From Temnothorax longispinosus (lineage: Eukaryota; Arthropoda; Insecta; Hymenoptera; Formicidae), in assembly GCF_030848805.1 (NCBI RefSeq), contig NC_092368.1, forward strand, positions 7,056,238-7,120,237: a stretch of DNA of 64,000 nucleotides, written 5' to 3'. The number at the start of each line of letters is the position of its first letter. Positions within the stretch are counted from its first letter, which is position 1. The position numbers and the translations under genes were made by a program. Positions 1 to 10,495 of the stretch are shown here, piece after piece. Below the pieces are notes generated by a model that did not search any database, had not been told where the DNA came from, and saw only the letters and a program-made list of their open reading frames with translations.

Positions 1-138
1 AATATCGTGCAATTAGATCTAACAAGATTGAAAGCCTAGAAAACAAGATTAGTGTATATAACTTTTATATGTGCAAAGCATGGCACATTCAGGTTGACAA
101 GATAAGCAGTATTGCTTCCCTCATTAAAGGATCCCTAT

Positions 139-1375
139 TATGGTGCGATCCCATGGCACAGAACATATACGGCTATAGGCAATGCGGAATTGGCGGAACG
201 GTCGTGATTGGTTCGATCTTTTTTACGTTCGTTCCGCCGACTTTTATCCGCAAGTTTATATTTTTATTTTTATCCACAATCCACATCTCTGATCGTGCGG
301 AAACTGCGGAAATATACTTTTGTGAACTTGTGTGCGAGTATGAGAAGACGAAATGTCAGAAATTTAACAGAAATTCATAAGAATATTATTAATTTCGTAG
401 GTTATTATGAATGCCATGGAATTCATAAATGTGTTGTAATCTAAAATTACAACGGGTAATTATTAAATTATTTATAATAAAATTATAGAATAGCCTTTCG
501 AAAGACTTCGAGAAAATTGTCTTTCGAAAGACTCCTCAATTTACGCTGACGCGGACGCGGAAGTTCATCAAGCTTCCGCGTCAATCGAACTATTGCGATA
601 TGCATAAGAATGTGCGACAACGCATTTCGACACAATATTGCGAGATGCATAGGAATGTGCGACAACGCATTTCGACAATCGCGGAACCGCGGGAGTACAG
701 CGAGATTGCGAATGCGCTCGGTCACTGACCGACCTCATTCGTGGGACCGTCGAACCCGGCGGAAAAGTGCCGACAGGGCATAACTCAAAGCAATATAAGG
801 GACTGTCGAAGAAGCCGCGACGGAGAGTAATACACCGGAGACTCTGCCCGTGACCGTTCTCGTAAGTCGTGTCGCGAAGTTCTACATTATAACAAAGCGC
901 GTGCGAGTTATAGTAATTGTGAAAGGCAATTACAAGTGTAAGTTAGTGAGTGTAACAGGAGCGCTGAAATAAAGCTCCAATATAAAGTAAAACGAAGTGA
1001 AGTTCATTTAACGACGCCTACACCCCCGTTCCACCTGCAAACCCGACCGCTTCCTAGTCTGCCCGCCTGTGCCTACCGAGTCCCAACTCGTAAGGTCAAG
1101 AGATCCCGAAAATAATAAACGTTTTGCCGTAAGCCGTCACCAACCGGCGACGCGGCATAACAAATGTGACAGATGTATTGCATGTATATGTATGATTCCA
1201 ATCCGCATAAATTTGTTTTATAATTGTCCCATGCAGCGGAAAATGCGGAAGCGTAGTCTGTGCGTGCTAATAATTACACTGTTCCGATAGATATAATGAA
1301 AGAATCTATGGGAAACAATCTTGTGATTGGCAAGCGTCAATTGAGCTTCCGCGAGTTCCACTCCTTGAGATATTA
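139..1375. repeat. Composite palindrome-type DNA element, interrupted by later insertions
   Basis: The start (139-215, beginning tggtgcgatcccatg) and the end (about 1,281-1,370) match the two ends of a compact copy at 6,418-6,625, the second piece in inverted sense. A different repeat (about 285-1,280) lies inside it and matches 8,565-8,870 in reverse complement; that inner repeat is itself split by the solo LTR at 432-1,162. No coding capacity is recognised. The outer boundaries are approximate. Confidence 0.55.
432..1162. mobile_element. Solo LTR of a retrotransposon with AATG target duplication
   Basis: The segment starts TGTT and ends AACA and is flanked by AATG on both sides (428-431 and 1,163-1,166). 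The repeat it interrupts exists without it: the reverse complement of 8,565-8,870 reads straight through the insertion point (gaatgtgacagatg). An AATAAA-like signal lies near 969. The 4-bp duplication suits Gypsy, BEL/Pao or similar LTR elements (family knowledge), but the family is not identified. No internal gag or pol is present, so this is an LTR-LTR recombination product. Confidence 0.65.
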
Positions 1376-1377
1376 GA

Positions 1378-1661
1378 GGCCTAGTTTACACTGATCTCTT
1401 TGATACGCGTATCGAATAGTATATTTGAACTGATCAGCCAATAATCAAACTAATTTATTAGTTATTTACCATTTAGGGCCAATTTCACCAACCACAGTTA
1501 GCGTTAACCGACGGTTAAAGTTAGCAGAATTGACCAATAGAAAGCAGGGTGGATTCATTTCTATTGGTCAATTCTGCTAACTTTAATCATCGGTTAAGCT
1601 AACTGTGGTTGGTGAAATTGGCCCTTAATACACGTATCAAGTGATCGGTGTAAACTAGGCC
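1378..1661. mobile_element. MITE with ggcctagtttacac ends, hosting a second MITE
   Basis: The terminal inverted repeats read ggcctagtttacactgat on the left and atcggtgtaaactaggcc on the right. AGA on both sides is a possible target duplication. The element is non-coding and is interrupted by the palindromic element at 1,476-1,624. Confidence 0.7.
1476..1624. mobile_element. Palindromic MITE, TTA target duplication
   Basis: This is a near-perfect 149-bp palindrome starting gggccaatttcaccaacc and ending with its reverse complement. TTA lies immediately on both sides. It is inserted in the MITE at 1,378-1,661. It is non-coding. Confidence 0.8.
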
Positions 1662-1923
1662 AGAATACATTTCACCTCTATGAAGCTAGCCGACAGAAAT
1701 TACTAACTTTGATAGTTTTTTATTTTTCTAAGTGTATTTCGTTTGTAAATCGTTTGTGATTAATTGTGAGTCAGTTTTTAATGTTTGTGACCAATTAGTT
1801 TATTTGTAATTAATTTTATTTTGGCCATAATGTCAGCCGTCACTTTTTAGTAACAAACAGATTTTTGATCACTGATAACTGTAATTAATAGGAAATCGTT
1901 TGTGATTTACAAATATACCAGTG

Positions 1924-2085
1924 TTATGGCTTCTGCCCACAGGACGCGAAAACGCTTGCCGCGCGGCAAGAAGCGACGCGGTAGCCAATCAACATGTCGC
2001 TTTTGAGAACCAAAAGTTTATTGGTTACCGCGTTGCTTCTTGCCGCGCGGTAAGCGTTTCCGCTTCCTGTGAGTAGAAGCCATAA
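1924..2085. mobile_element. Palindromic MITE with tatggcttct ends
   Basis: The inverted arms begin tatggcttctgcccacagg and share a GC-rich block (cgcttgccgcgcggcaagaa). The arms are about 65 bp with a short loop. The element is non-coding. Boundaries are good to a few bases. Confidence 0.75.
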
Positions 2086-2490
2086 CGTTTGTGAATTAAT
2101 AAATTTCTGAGTTTATTTGCAAAATAAGTTCAGTTAATAAGGTTAATGTACAGCTGCGCGAAATGTACTCAAGCTTTTGCGCACAAAGAGCTCATCGACG
2201 CGTTTTGCATGGCGGAAGTTGATGCGGTGGCCAATCACTTCTCACGTTTCTCTAACTAGCGGGAAATTATTGGCCACGCATCACCTCTATAAAGCAACAG
2301 AAATTACTAAATTTGATTATTTTTAATTTTTCCAAGTGTATTTTGTTTGTAAATCGTTTGTGATTGATTGTAGGTCAATATTTAACGTTTGTGGCCAATT
2401 AGTTTTTTTGTAATTAATAATTTTATTTTGGTCATCAAAGAGCGCGTCGACGTATGTATGTACATATGTATATACATACCTACTGTTCTT

Positions 2491-2638
2491 AAGCGGGGAG
2501 CACACACTTCTGCACAACGCATAATGCGTAAGCATAAGAAAATTGATTGGTCCATACACATGTGCATAAGAAAATACACCAATCAGTTTTCTTATGCGTA
2601 CGTATTATGCGTTATGCAAAAGTGTGTGTTCCCCGCTT
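2491..2638. mobile_element. Palindromic MITE with aagcggggagcacacac ends
   Basis: The arms aagcggggagcacacactt and aagtgtgtgttccccgctt are inverted copies around a short centre and are flanked by TTAA-like sequence. The shadow ORFs here are produced by the palindrome and are not genes. Confidence 0.75.
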
Positions 2639-2648
2639 TAAAGCAGAA

Positions 2649-3004
2649 TGTTTATATATTATTGATGGTCTAGCATACATTTCTAGCCTAACATACATAT
2701 ACAATATGGTTATAGTAGTTTCAATTTGTTAAAGACAGTATATAATAAAAATAGTACATTATATTTTGTTTATGTTTTATTTTATAGAAATGAAAAAATG
2801 AAAGCAAAAACAGCAAAATTATGTCTTATGATAATGGAGTGGCTGGAGCCATAGAAGAATATAAACAAAATATAATGTACTTTTTTTATTATAATATATA
2901 TACTGTTTTTAACAAATATTGAATACTACTAATACTACTAATAACCATATTGTATATGTATGTTAGGCTAGAAATGTATGCTAGACCATCAATATATAAA
3001 CATT
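2649..3004. repeat. Long imperfect inverted repeat (356 bp)
   Basis: The left arm (about 2,649-2,773) contains tgatggtctagcatacattt, and the right arm (about 2,863-3,004) contains its reverse complement. The centre holds about 90 unpaired bases. It is probably another non-autonomous element; no target duplication was resolved. Confidence 0.65.
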
Positions 3005-3230
3005 ATAACCTAATATAACATAACTTAGCATACGTATCTCATAATTACAATACTTACAGCAGATGACATTATATTCCCCTTTTTCAATCAAAACAGATAT
3101 ATAAATACAACAGCAACTTATCACAACACTCTTTAAACGCCAGTAACTGCCAGATATTTGAATTATTATACGCACATGCATGAATTCCGTTCCGAAAAAT
3201 GATCGCCATGGGGAACCAGGGGATCTATTA

Positions 3231-3391
3231 GGGTGCCTCCCCATGCAAGACGGAATCTCGGAAAACGGAATCTCGGAATCATTCTGATTGGTTAGTCCCA
3301 TGAGGCTAACCAATAGCCTCAAGGGACTAACCAATCAAAATGATTCCGAGATTCCGTTTTCCGAGATTTCGTCCTGCATGGGGAGGCACCC
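3231..3391. mobile_element. Palindromic MITE, TTA target duplication
   Basis: The element starts gggtgcctccccatgcaaga and ends with the reverse complement. TTA flanks both sides (3,228-3,230 and 3,392-3,394). A decayed partial copy of the same family follows at about 3,515-3,632. Confidence 0.8.
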
Positions 3392-3394
3392 TTA

Positions 3395-3509
3395 TGGACT
3401 TGTTCGGAATGGATTCCGATCGGAATTGTTCAGTTATTTCCTAGATTTCTATTGTCTTTTCTAGGGAAAACGGAATAATTCCGATCAGAATCCATTCCGA
3501 ACAAGTCCG
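3395..3509. mobile_element. Short palindromic MITE directly abutting the previous one
   Basis: The inverted ends read ggacttgttcggaatggatt on the left and the reverse complement on the right, with a centre of about 45 bp. It is non-coding. Confidence 0.7.
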
Positions 3510-3633
3510 TAATACGTGCCCAGATGTAAAAACACGCAACGGAATCATTCTGTCTGATTGGTTAGCTCCCCACTATCTCACCTTTTCGATTCCGTTTTCC
3601 GATAATTCCGATGTCCATGAGACAGCACCCTTA

Positions 3634-4073
3634 GGCTGAGTTTCCACTGAGCGCGTCACGCGTCGCGTCGTCACAAGTTAACCAATCAAAACATCCCATT
3701 TTATTACATTCTTGTGACGGGATCGAAATGGGATGTTTTGATTGGTTCAACTCGGACGACGCGATGCGTGACGCGCTCAGTGGAAACTCAGCCTTAGGCT
3801 GAGTTTCCACTGAGCGCGTCACGCGTCGCGTCATCCAATCAAAACATCCCATTTCGATCCCGTCACAAGAATGTAATGAAATGGGATGTTTTGATTGGTT
3901 AACTTGTGACGACGCGACGCGTGACGCGCTCAGTGGAAACTCAGCCTTAGGCTATGTTTCCACTGAGCGCGTCACGCGTCGCGTCTTCTGTCGTTAACCA
4001 ATCTAAACATCCCGTCACAAATAATGTAATAAAATAAGATGTTTTGATTGGTTGCGATGGATGACGCGGCGCG
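3634..4073. mobile_element. Three head-to-tail copies of one palindromic MITE, each separated by TTA
   Basis: The copies lie at 3,634-3,793, 3,797-3,946 and 3,950-about 4,073. Each begins ggct(g/a)(a/t)gtttccactgag and is a palindrome containing aaccaatcaaaacatcccat. Single TTA triplets separate the copies, so each new copy appears to have landed in the target duplication of the previous one. The third copy lacks its right end. A further fragment (gacgcgctcagtggaaactc) lies at about 10,302, just upstream of RPA1. Confidence 0.8.
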
Positions 4074-4377
4074 TGAAGCTGGATTCAGACAGGACGCGCC
4101 AAGCGTCAAGCAGCGAGCAGTAACCAATCACCGAAGCAATATTTTCTACGCCACTGCTGATATCACGTCGCTGATTGGGGCTAAGGTCAACGTGACGCTA
4201 CAAATGCTTCGAAGCATTCCTCTTCTACTCTTCTCCTTTCTTTCTATGAATATGAATAAAGGCTACGGTCAAGAAGACTAGAGACCAGGAGACCGAACTC
4301 CTTAAAATTTCAGTGGTGGGGGTGAGTCAAAATGTGGTCCGGCGCTGTTCGCAGTATGGTCGCCGGCCAATTCATGA

Positions 4378-5027
4378 ACTACGGCGTGCTGGATTTCCGG
4401 TGCAAGATGGTGCAAGAGCTTCGTGCAACATAACCAAGAACATCAGCTTGGCATCTTGGCAGATGTAAACACTGAATTTAATTTTGATGTCGTAAGTTTT
4501 AATAAATAATATATGATACTTAGGAACGACGAAGTTCACATAGGAAACTTTTTTTGGATAAAACAAGTGATAAAAAAAATACGATATTCTGTGTTGTGAA
4601 ATATAATCAATTGAATTTTTTTGCATAGGGCACTGAGTCTGGAAAAGTAATTGATGCAACCATGGGCGAATATCGAGAAGAAATTGAGGAAAGATTCGTA
4701 AAAGCAGGTTGCGAAATACACGGCGACTACAGGATTGCAAAGACATGCAAAAATTGTCTATTTCAATATCTACGAAAGAATGCAAAACTCATTCAGTTGC
4801 CACATGAAAGTTGGGGATTTGTTGTGCAAGATTACCGCATAATATTTGCTAAAGCAGAGAATGATTATACTATAAAATTAAATATGATCATTGATTCGAA
4901 CATGAACGGAGAGATATATTTTAAACAAAACCATATAAAGTGGCTAATACCTGAGCCAGAATCAGTGAGAGATATTGTTGAAAGTTTGAATTGTATTGAT
5001 AAACTCTTGGTTTTTCAAAGCATATAA
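4378..5027 (+). CDS. Unknown spliced gene carried inside the THAP transposon (5' end uncertain)
   Basis: An open exon (4,378-4,491) ends at a perfect donor (gtaagt) and joins in phase to an exon from 4,629 (acceptor tttgcatag), which runs to a stop at 5,025-5,027. A poly(A) signal AATAAA follows at 5,234-5,239. The second exon is acidic and alpha/beta in character (MGEYREEIEERFVKAGCEIH at its first Met, 4,662; WGFVVQDYRIIFAKAEND further on). No ATG is present in frame in the first exon, so either an upstream exon is missing or translation starts at 4,662 (121 aa). I do not recognise the family. Splice sites, a stop and a poly(A) signal suggest a once-functional gene, either an accessory protein of the element or a captured host gene. 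Confidence 0.45.
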
Positions 5028-5211
5028 ATTTTTGTAATGAAATTGATAATAGCTTCCTCGGAACAGCTAAATTGTACATAAAAATGTTTATTGATATTGG
5101 ATGTGTAACTCTTGGTTTTTCAAAGCATATAAATTTTTGTAATGAAATTGATAATAGCTTCCTCGGAACAGCTAAATTGTACATAAAAATGTTTATTGAT
5201 ATTGGATGTGT
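5002..5211. repeat. 105-bp tandem duplication spanning the stop codon of the carried gene
   Basis: The segment beginning aactcttggtttttcaaagc at 5,002 is repeated almost exactly from 5,107. The first copy contains the end of the reading frame, so the second copy is downstream untranslated sequence. Confidence 0.8.
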
Positions 5212-5566
5212 AAAATGCAATGTAATTTTTTTAAATAAAATTATGGTTTTTCCTTTATATTTATCTCCTTATATTTTTACATAACTTTAAATATATATTA
5301 TAACTTTAATAACATAACTTTTATTCAGTCTTTTTTTATCAAACACTTGTTTTTATTTTTTTGCAGATTTTCCACCAAGTTTCGATTGTTTTCGATGTTT
5401 TTGCATCTCCACTTTCTTCTCATCATATATTTTATTGTAAGTTTTACTGAGAATATGTGCTCTGCTTAATGTATAATAATGAATCACCCGTTTTGTCAAC
5501 GCTCCCTTATGTTCTTGACATCCAATGAACGGGAATATATTTTCAAAGCATAATTTATAACGATTT

Positions 5567-6015
5567 TCAACTTACACATAAACTTTCGTCTCCTGCATCC
5601 ATGGACTCTTCTTCAAAATTATCTTGATGTACATCGAAAATACATGGTACACTACCTTGATTCAATTTAAATTTTTCACGTGGTATTTCGTTTATTGTTC
5701 CATCTTTCAAGACAGTTCGAAAAGTCCGCTCAACATCGTTGTCCTTGAAATGTTTATCGCAAATACGTAAATATTTTCGAGTAGCGTTTCCCTTACTCAA
5801 AAACGGAGAAATCTTATCTATCCAGATTTGATTTTCATGAGAATCCTGAAAAGTGAAAAAATCAAACTGATTGTATGTTCTTGAGAAAATGATTGTTATT
5901 CATTTTTATTTCAATCAAATACACTTACCTTCGGAAATCCAAATAGTGTCCTTTTATTCGAATCCAAATTGGGACATTTACTCTCACAATTCACAATGCA
6001 ACACACTTTAGACAT
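5567..6015 (-). CDS. THAP (C2CH) zinc-finger protein of the transposon, two exons
   Basis: Exon 1 (6,015-5,929) encodes a 29-residue start with MSKVCCIVNCESKCPN and ends at a gtaagt donor. Exon 2 (5,845-5,567, acceptor ttttcag) continues with WIDKISPFLSKGNATRKYL and RICDKHFKDNDV. This is the THAP layout: an N-terminal Cys pair, an invariant Trp, then C-x2-H (ICDKH), with a basic and proline-bearing tail. The domain binds DNA (family knowledge). A perfect internal donor (TGT|gtaagt) sits just before the stop at 5,567, so the protein may normally splice onward into a longer transposase that is no longer recognisable. It is read convergently with the plus-strand gene of the same element. Confidence 0.7.
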
Positions 6016-6206
6016 GATTTCACTTTGTTTTAAACGGTTTGCAACAAACAAGAAGACTAGAGAACAAACGACGTAAAGATTCGAACTTATCCAGCACGTA
6101 GCGTAGTTCATGAATTGGCCGGCGACCATACTGCGAACAGCGCCGGACCACATTTTGACTCACCCCCACCACTGGAGTTCGGTCTCCTGGTCTCTAGTCT
6201 TCTTGG

Positions 6207-6391
6207 CTACGGTCAACGTGACGCTACAAATGCTTCGAAGCATTCCTCTTCTCTTTTCTTTCAATGAAAGAAGAAGGAGAAGAAGAACGCTCCAAAGCAT
6301 TTTGTAGCGTCACGTTGACCGTAGCCAAAGAAGGAGAAGAAGATTAGAAGAACGCTCCAAAGCATTTGTAGCGTCACGTTGATCGTAGCCT
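6207..6391. mobile_element. Right part of a palindromic MITE split by the THAP transposon
   Basis: The sequence ggtcaacgtgacgctacaaa followed by tgcttcgaagcattcctctt occurs here and again at about 4,188-4,245 on the other side of the THAP element. The inverted partner gtagcgtcacgttgaccgta occurs at about 6,305 and again (with one change) near 6,370. It is non-coding. Confidence 0.65.
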
Positions 6392-6417
6392 AGGTTGCTG
6401 TTCGCTACTTGATGCTT

Positions 6418-6625
6418 GATGGTGCGATCCCATGATACGGAACGTATGCGCAATGCGGAATTGGCGGAATAAAGTCCGTCCAATCGCAGACATTCCGTCA
6501 GTTGTGTTCCGCTGAAATATCTTTTCTAATGTTCCATGAAGCGGAATTCGCGGAAGCGCAATTGACGCTTGCCAATCACAAGATTGTCTCCCATAGATCT
6601 TTTCATATGTATCTATCGGAACAGA
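6418..6625. repeat. Compact copy of the element found split at 139-1,375
   Basis: It begins tggtgcgatcccatgatacgg and ends tatgtatctatcggaaca. The internal stretch gcgcaattgacgcttgccaa is the reverse complement of sequence near 1,335. It is non-coding. Confidence 0.6.
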
Positions 6626-6639
6626 GTGAGACGCTAGGT

Positions 6640-6800
6640 GCGTACCGCAGGAGGGGCGACGAAAGCGCTATCTGGGCGGCACAATTTTACAGTTTTTGGG
6701 TCTTTTCGCCCTAGATACGTACCGCAGCGGGGGTAGAGGGGGCGATGAAAGCGCTATCTGGGCGGCACAATTCTACAACTTTTGGGTCTTTTCGTCGCCC
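6640..6800 (+). repeat. Tandem duplication of an about 80-bp GC-rich unit
   Basis: Two copies share gaaagcgctatctgggcggc and cttttgggtcttttcg. They immediately precede the RNase H fragment, so they may belong to the same retroelement. Confidence 0.6.
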
Positions 6801-7459
6801 CCCTGGACGGTTCTATTATAAAAAAGGAGGGCGGGGACTCTGCTGGTTTCTCCGTTGTCCTAGATTCAGGTACCATACTCTTTAGGTCGTCTGCTCTTGG
6901 TTTCTTGTCCTCCTTTACAGTGGAATCAATGGCCATATTAAAAGCTCTTCAGATCTGTGAGGAGCAGGAGTGGTCTGAAGCTTATATTTTCTCCGACTCG
7001 CTGTCCAACCTACAGCTCTGGTAACTTAGCCGGTCAACTTCGACTTTATTAATTTTCATATTTTTTAATCGTTTGTTGGTCGTTTGTTGGTGATTGTTGG
7101 CCTAATTACAACGTTTGTTGGTTCTTAATTTTTTTTTTAATTTAAAAAGAAAAATTAGCATTAAGTTAGCCGGAAAAATTTTATTTTTAATTTCAAAAAA
7201 GCCTAATTGATGCGTAATCGTTTGCTGATGATTGTTGGTCTAATTTTAGCGTTTGTTGGTTTATTATTAGTCTTAAAAACGAAAAAAAACGAAAAATTAT
7301 CTCACATATTAAAGTAATCGAAGATTGGTTTATTTGCCTACGACTTAAGCTTTATTTCTATCAATTTAAGGCTAACATCTATAAAACTGCCATATGAATA
7401 CGGGCCTTAACATCGGCAGAAAATCGCGAAAAGATAAAAAAACATGGTGGTTCGTGGGA

Positions 7460-7508
<49 letters not shown>

Positions 7509-8475
7509 CGGGGGGGTGCGAGGGGGGCCTTCGGCCCCCCCCTCCCCCGCACCCTCCCCGCCGGTAAGCTGCGTGGACCTCGCTTTACAACATAAAGTAC
7601 ATGCTAAGTTGTAAAACGAAATTATAAAGCACATGCATGGAGGGGTGCAAGGGGGCTTACATGCGTGAGCGCACGTGAACAGAAAGGCTTTTCTCCTCTG
7701 CACCCTCCCCCATGCATGTACTTTATGTTGTAAAGCGAGGTCCACGCATCCTACCTCCTACCGGCGGGGTGGGTGCGGGGGAGGGGGGGACCGAAGGCCC
7801 CCCCCTCGCACCACCCCGTTGTGTGTGTGTGTGTGTGTGTGTGCTTCCCACGAACCACCATGTTTCTTTATCTTTTCGCGATTTTCTGCCGATGTTAAGG
7901 CCCGTATTCATATGGCAGTTTTATAAATGTTAGCCTTAAATTGATAGAAATAAAGCTTAAGTCGTAGGCAAATAAACCAATCTTCGATTACTTTAATATG
8001 TGAGATAATTTTTCGTTTTTTTTTCGTTTTTAAGACTAATAATAAACCAACAAACGCTAAAATTAGACCAACAATCATCAGCAAACGATTACGCTTCGAT
8101 TAGGCTTTTTTGAAATTAAAAATAAAATTTTTCCGGCTAACTTAATGCTAATTTTTCTTTTTAAATTAAAAAAAAAATTAAGAACCAACAAACGTTGTAA
8201 TTAGGCCAGCAATCACCAACAAACGACCAACAAACGATAAAAAAATATGAAAATTAATAAAGTCGAAGTTGACCGGCTAAGTTACCGGAGCTCCAACCTA
8301 CTTGCTATCTCTTCTAGTTATAAACCCTCTCGGGCCTCTTTTTTGATCTTAGAAATAAGAAATCTTCTGGTTGAATTCAAAAGAAAGAATTGGAATATAA
8401 ATTTTAGTCTGGATTCCCTCGCATAGAGGTATAAAGGGAAACGAGCTTGCAGATAGGATTGCCCAGGGCGGCCTG
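6782..8475 (+). pseudogene. Non-LTR retrotransposon RNase H domain, split by a foldback element
   Basis: The left part (6,782-7,018) reads a typical RNase HI fold with the catalytic markers DGS, an ES in TVESMAILKALQI, and YIFSDSLSNLQ. The right part (8,289-8,475) resumes with SSYKPSRASFLILEIRNLLV and KGNELADRIAQGG, which carries the final Asp. A 1.27 kb foldback at 7,019-8,288 separates them, and a stop and a frame change are present in the right part. RNase H domains of this kind end the pol ORF of jockey/R1-like elements (family knowledge). It is clearly dead, and no reverse transcriptase is present. Confidence 0.7.
7019..8288. mobile_element. 1,270-bp foldback element with AGCTC target duplication
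   Basis: The two halves are near-perfect inverted copies of about 600 bp. They start ggtaacttagccggtcaact and include (CA)n tracts and a G/C-rich block (around 7,510-7,560 and 7,760-7,815), with a loop near 7,640-7,700. AGCTC flanks both ends (7,014-7,018 and 8,289-8,293). It interrupts the RNase H reading frame. The long ORFs inside are repeat shadows. Confidence 0.8.
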
Positions 8476-8564
8476 TGACGATCCCCGGGATGACTTTAGT
8501 GAAATCCCTCATAGAGAATTAGCGGTTATGGAAAAACGAAACCTTCAAAGAGTCAATCGAGGTA

Positions 8565-8870
8565 TATTATTGGCACGCACAGACTACGCTTCCGTATTTT
8601 TCGCTGCATGGGACATTAGAAAACAAATTTATGCGGATCGGGAATCACATGTATGTATACATGCAATACATCTGTCACATTCGACAACGAATTCCATTCA
8701 TAACCTACAAAATTGTCACCAATTGCTAAAATTATTAATTCAAAATTACATTATTTAAAATTACATTATTTAAATAGTTTTTAATAATATTCTTACGGAT
8801 CCTCTGTTGAGGTTCTGACATTTTGTCTTTTCACACTCGCACATAAGTATGCTTCCGCAGTTTCCGCACG
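8565..8870 (-). repeat. Uninterrupted copy of the repeat that received the solo LTR
   Basis: In reverse complement it matches about 285-430 joined directly to 1,163-1,280, with no 731-bp LTR between. It therefore serves as the empty site for the LTR insertion. It is non-coding. Confidence 0.65.
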
Positions 8871-9099
8871 ATCAATGCTGTTCAAGTTGGTCATATTTTA
8901 ATATCCATTTGCAATACCCACACTTATATTGTTCCTAAAAAATTAAAATATATAAATATATTAGTTATTGTTATACATACATCTTGTTGATAGATAAAAT
9001 ACATATATAATGAATACTTTACCATCTGTTGCACTAATGCAATTATCACAAATATTATATATCTTTTTTTTTTATAAATTACGTACCCTCCTAAGTAAT

Positions 9100-9570
9100 A
9101 ACTGGAGTTGACGAGGAATTGATCAGAAGATTTTCCACAATATTACAAACGATTAATTGTGGTGAAGAAATAAATTCAGAAAAATTCGGTCTTATGCGTA
9201 CAAGGCAGCGGAAATATATTTATTGAAAAATATTCTTGGTACTTTATGCCAATTACCGTTCATAAAATTCTTCTTCACGGTAAGGAAATTATAGAAAATG
9301 CCTCGGAAAATGCAGCGTTACCTGTTGGGACATTATCGGAAGAAGCTCAAGAGGCAAGAAATAAAGACTATAAACGATATATCGACTTAATCATAGTAGA
9401 AAATGTAGCCGTCTGTTTACAAATGAAGATGTTATGCATATGATGCTCGTACGTGTCATCCGATCCGTTAATAACTAGTTTAAGAAGTAAACCACATAAA
9501 AAAAATTTAGACTTAAGCGATGAGACGCAAGAATTACTTTGCTCTTATATACGTAAATTAAATGTAAATT
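9100..9570 (+). pseudogene. Degenerate transposable-element ORF fragment
   Basis: Fragments in shifting frames read PITVHKILLHGKEIIE, LPVGTLSEEAQEARNKDYK and SDPLITSLRSKPHKKNLDLS. I recognise this string of motifs from repetitive transposon-associated proteins in insects, but I cannot name the family with certainty. At least two frame changes are needed to read through, so the copy is dead. Confidence 0.4.
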
Positions 9571-9602
9571 GAATTTTTATTTAATTTCAATCAAATACTT
9601 GT

Positions 9603-10232
9603 TTATAAACAGTTTAGATTTATATTATTAAAAGTTATATCCTGGTTATCACAAATATCACTTATATTTGTTTGTACTATATTATTATTTAACAAATTCT
9701 CTTTGGTTTTGTCTTTTTTTAATTGTCGTCTTTTTGCAACAACAATATCCAAAAATTCTGAAAAGAATTCTCTATCATCAAGGTCATAACTACTATTTTC
9801 GGAATTTTTCATATATTGTAAAATTGTTATTAATTTTACATCATTTTTAAATTGTATAGCATTTGGAATTACGTGCTTCATTCGGATAATTGAAAATAAA
9901 TTTTCGAGGCAATCCTGCATAAATCTTTCTAATAAAACAAATTCGAAAGCTTCTTTTTCTAATAAATAGGTACTTAATTCTATAGCAGATTTTGTGGAAA
10001 TAATTATTTCTTTTTGAAAAGGTTTCCATGCCTCTGATTTGCCAACTTTTATTTTTGAAATTACGTCATGTAAAAAGTTTATTGTTTCTTCAAATTTAGT
10101 CATATTTAATTTACCTAAAGCTAATCTCGGAGTTCTTGATGACATTATCTTAAACCATTTTGATATGAAACCAATGAACCATGCAGAAACGTCAATATTA
10201 TATTCATATTCCCTCGTAGTTGTCTTGAACAA
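9603..10232 (-). pseudogene. C-terminal part of a P-element-like (THAP9-type) transposase
   Basis: A 209-codon open frame contains ERFMQDCLENLFSIIRMKH, the QDxLENLF-x-IR signature found near the C-terminus of P-element and THAP9 transposases (family knowledge). It is followed by a short region and a lysine-rich tail. The THAP domain and most of the catalytic core are missing: the frame ends against host-like sequence near 10,233. The reading frame itself is intact, so this is a truncated and not a mutated copy. It could be related to the THAP element at 4,267-6,206, but the two do not overlap in sequence, so this cannot be tested here. Confidence 0.65.
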
Positions 10233-10495
10233 TATGGCGGATCAAAGCACCAATCAAAAGTTGTCTAAACGGTGTCCAATCTCTTACTTCTCTACAGCTT
10301 GACGCGCTCAGTGGAAACTCGGCCTACTGTGTCTGAACGCTTCTCGACATTTGACTCGACGTGTCAACCGTTCGTGGTGTCAACTATTCGGCGGGAAACA
10401 GCGGAACGGAAGATAATATCGACATCGTCGGTCTTTTTTTGTTGGATAAGCAATCAGTAGGACTTTTCTCACCACGCTGATAATAAACCGCAGTC

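Larger units (their letters stand above)
4267..6206. mobile_element. THAP-domain DNA transposon with long terminal inverted repeats
   Basis: The ends share caagaagactagagaccagg and more than 100 bp of inverted repeat, including the segment with gcagtatggtcgccggccaa (left to about 4,385, right from about 6,085). It is inserted in a palindromic MITE whose halves lie at about 4,180-4,266 and 6,207-6,391. It contains a spliced THAP-domain gene on the minus strand and a spliced unknown gene on the plus strand, arranged convergently. No recognisable DDE transposase core remains, so it is probably non-autonomous or internally deleted. THAP DNA-binding domains are typical of P-element-class transposases (family knowledge). 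Confidence 0.7.

Noticed and set aside
7407..7933. ORFs of 60-112 codons with Cys-Val runs
   Set aside because: They lie in the two inverted arms of the foldback and appear on both strands as mirror images.
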